Origin: Cannabis sativa | Lineage: Eukaryota > Streptophyta > Magnoliopsida > Rosales > Cannabaceae | Assembly (NCBI RefSeq): GCF_029168945.1 | Contig: NC_083610.1 | Location: 51,043,429 to 51,107,428, forward strand | DNA: 64,000 bases | Direction of reading: 5' to 3' | Part shown: piece by piece, positions 61,601 through 64,000 of the stretch | How the letters are laid out: every line of letters starts with the position of its first letter | How positions within the stretch are numbered: the first letter of the stretch is position 1 | Made by a program: the position numbers and the translations under genes | The notes under the pieces: generated by a model | Database searches by the model: none | Seen by the model: only the letters and a program-made list of their open reading frames with translations | What the model was told of the DNA's origin: nothing

Positions 61601-62406
61601 TACATCGAGATGGGATTTCTTTACCGTTCTCACCCCTCAATGTATTTTGCCCCTTAAAACACTTAGCTACCTGTAAATGGTGTTTAGTGATCTAATAATT
61701 AGTCAGTTAAACAAGAGCTCATCCATTTACTTCTATTTACTAAGCTCGAAGGGAATCATCACTTGACTACTATACACCAGTAGAAGCTATAGATTCCATA
61801 TTTATGTTCAGCACTCCCACTCAATCATACTATCATGTTCCCAAAATATACGTATCACCCTGACCCAAAAGTAGGCTTAACTAATAAATCTAAGAACATG
61901 AATAGCACTCCTGAGTTGAGCCTAAGCATATCAGGATTTAGATTCTTTTAATCTTAAGATCAACTACTGATATTGACTTGGAAAGATATGTATAACGGTA
62001 AGTTTGTAATATCTTAACTTAGTTGCAATATCGGTCCAGTCCAATGTATACTCCATACATTCGAAACTAGTATACTTTACTAATGTCCTGGAAAGAACAT
62101 AACACTTACTCTAAGTGTAAGTACACATCATCGCTGATTATCACATTAGTGTAAATCCAATAACACTGATGAAACAGGGACCAAATCTTTTGATTCATAT
62201 GATCACAATCACATTCCACTGTGTTGACGATACTGTAATTGTGAATAAACATATGATCTGGATTTAACTGATTTTGTGTGTAAATGTAATAAATATATTT
62301 AAACCATTAGCATGTAAATTTCATGCAAACATCAATCACTTCAAATTTCTTATATTGATAACTAATCAGATTGTAAAGAGTTTTATTTAGGGCATAAAAC
62401 CCAACA
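58607..62406 (-). repeat. E3 5' LTR, split by solo LTR S1
   Basis: LTR sequence 58607-59541 and 61443-62406, collinear with 40278-42176. Element-sense promoter with TATA-like CTATAAATAG at 59048-59057 (minus). The plus-strand right end CCCAACA adjoins ATTCT (62407-62411). Confidence 0.93.
59542..61437 (-). mobile_element. Solo copia LTR S1
   Basis: This 1896-bp LTR has ends TGTTGG...CCCAACA and a perfect 5-bp duplication AATTC (59537-59541, 61438-61442), with no internal region. It is of the E4/E5 subtype, not the E3 subtype that surrounds it. A full element inserted into E3's LTR and then lost its interior by LTR-LTR recombination. TATA-like box at 60000-60009 (minus). Confidence 0.95.
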
Positions 62407-62411
62407 ATTCT

Positions 62412-64000
62412 ATCTTATGAGCTTCCACCATTGTTTCATAATTTGCAAGTCAAGTATGGTCGCCACCATTAGGGTGATCCATACCATACAAAACACTTAC
62501 AAACTACTTATCATGCGAGGTTAAACGGTGCGAAATTGCTAATGAACGTTCCTCTATTAGGGAGGATTACTCACTAAAACAAACGCGGTGTAAAACCCAC
62601 AATGGAGATCGAATATCTTAATAATAAAGCTCATTATTTAAAGAGAGTTGTATTTTCTTTAATTTTCTTTATTTATTCTATTTATTTTAAATATATATTT
62701 ATTTAATTAAAATTTCCAATTTAGAATGAAAAATTCTAAATATAAATTTTAATTTAATATTTATAAATTTTACTTAGATGGATATGAAAATAATATGAAT
62801 TATTTCCATCTTAGTAATAATTTCCAATAAATATTTAGAAAAATATTCAATTTAAGTTGTTACAAAATTAATTTAAATTAATTTACAACTCAAATTTAAT
62901 TTTCTATAAATATATATTGCATTTCGAAAAATTAAAGTATTTAAGAATACAATTTTTAAAAATGCATGTTAAAATAAAAAATAAATCCTGGAAAAAATTA
63001 TTCTAATTTAATGTTGGCCCAAAATTAATTAATAAAATTAATTTACAACAACAAATATAATTTTCCTATTTAATTAAATATATAAGAAAAATTTCAAATA
63101 TTTAAGTATGATGATGAAAATCAACTTAAATATTAATTTTCTATTTAATTAAATACACTAGAAAAATACTTCAAGCAAAAAATATCACCTATCTAGATTT
63201 TCCTTTGACTAATTAATTCAATTTCTAATAATATACTTTAATTCAATTTATTTTAAATTAATCAATAAATGAAAAAATCATTGATTTAAGTTGATCCAAG
63301 AATTAATTAAGATAAATAATTAATTTACAACTTAATCTATTTTTCAAGATAGATTCAAAATCATCTTGCATTATGAAATGCAATTTCGAAAAATGGTTAA
63401 TAAAATAAAGAAAATATATATTTTACTTCATTTATTTTAATTAATCATTAAATGAAAAAATCATTGATTTAAGTTGGTCCAAAATTAAAATAAATAATTT
63501 ACAATTTTAATCTATTTTTCAAATAAAATTCGAAATTCCAGCATTTAAGAAATGCAATTTCGAAATTTGATTAATAAAATAAAGAAAAAATATATTTAAT
63601 TAAGTGTCATGAAAAAGAAATATTTAAGTATCATGATGAAAATCAACTTAGATATTTAATTTTCAAATTAATTAAATGTATTAAATTCAAAAAATAAATA
63701 ATTAAGTGTAGAGAAGGCTTAATTATTGATCTCTAGTTTAATGCTAGGAAAAAATATACTTAAAATAAATTGTACCAAAATTAATTATTTAAATAATTAA
63801 TTTCACAATGTATAATATTTTCCTATTTAATATTAGAAATAATAAGTAGTCTAGAAATAACTATCTAGAAAATATCTTATTTGACTAAGTATCTTTTCCA
63901 CAAAATTTGAAAAAATATCTAATTTAAGTTGTATTACAAAAAATCTAGAACTTAAATATTTTCAAATTTAAATTTAATTAAATACCAAAAATTAAGTTGT
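62412..64000 (-). other. E5 leader, remaining part
   Basis: Continues E5 leader module 1 (to about 62620), with the CTAATG...CATTAG hairpin near 62540-62560 in the form CTAATGAACG...TAG, then AT-rich leader to the window edge. It is collinear with the E3 leader 55280-56600. No gene seen. Confidence 0.8.

Larger units (their letters stand above)
40278..62406 (-). mobile_element. Copia element E3 with gag, contains E4 and S1
   Basis: Own sequence: 40278-42297, 52385-59541 and 61443-62406. Minus strand: LTRs 40278-42176 and 58607-62406 (split by S1), both 1899 bp net; TSD ATTCT. It keeps a gag ORF and zinc knuckle but only a fossil pol. The outer plus-strand terminus is TATTAG instead of TGTTGG. 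The two LTRs differ at about 15 positions by eye, fewer than those of E4, which is nested inside it. Confidence 0.93.
35415..64000 (-). mobile_element. Copia element E5, runs past the window, contains E3
   Basis: Own sequence: 35415-40277 and 62412-64000. On the minus strand it has its 3' LTR at 35415-37306, polypurine tract 37307-37317, fossil pol, two leader modules and leader, with the 5' LTR outside the window. Element E3 with TSD ATTCT (40273-40277, 62407-62411) splits it inside leader module 1: GGCAATTCT on the left and ATCTTATGAGC on the right rejoin as in other leaders. Confidence 0.92.

Overview
This is repeat-rich DNA from a plant nuclear genome. Every recognisable coding stretch belongs to a transposable element and I see no host gene, rRNA, tRNA or CRISPR array. 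The plant origin rests on Ty1/copia and Ty3/gypsy chromovirus-like retrotransposons, a plant-type LINE with a DUF4283/zinc-knuckle ORF1, a BED-finger hAT transposase, and AT-rich retroelement leaders of about 4 kb. I cannot name the species.

The window is a nest of insertions, most dated relative to each other by target-site duplications (TSDs). The outermost unit is a copia element, E2 (+; 15400-16529 and 33095-35414, both ends outside the window). It carries three insertions. (1) A decayed Ty3/gypsy element, G1 (+; 1-1199 and 11398-15399), is itself split by copia element E1 (-; 1200-11397, TSD GTTTT). (2) A LINE, L1 (+; 16530-33094, 18-bp TSD), is split by hAT element H1 (+; 18919-23174) and copia element E6 (+; 23653-31285, TSD CTATA). 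(3) Copia element E5 (-; 35415 to beyond 64000) contains copia element E3 (-; 40278-62406, TSD ATTCT). E3 contains complete copia element E4 (+; 42298-52379, TSD AAATA) and, inside its own right LTR, a solo LTR S1 (59542-61437, TSD AATTC).

E1-E6 and S1 are one copia superfamily group. They share LTRs of about 1.9 kb starting TGTTGGGTTTTATGCCC, an initiator-Met-like primer site, the polypurine tract AAGTGGGAGTT and a long AT-rich leader. The LTR ends and long leader resemble the Angela/BARE-1 lineage (inference). Coding content is divided among members. E1 keeps protease, integrase, RT and RNase H, with one in-frame UAA, but has a shortened gag. E2 and E3 keep gag with only a fossil pol. E4, E5 and E6 have no gag: a second diverged copy of a leader module occupies its place, followed by a fossil pol that is much the same in all three. 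This looks like an autonomous/gag-only/non-coding hierarchy that spread by trans-mobilisation and repeatedly inserted into itself.

The most interesting signals are this split of functions, the duplicated leader modules that keep hairpins at matching positions despite sequence change, a palindrome just after the primer site that could be a genome-dimerisation signal, and an LTR age inversion between nested E3 and E4. The hAT transposase (three exons, about 662 aa) is the only apparently intact gene in the window, but its element has lost its right terminus.
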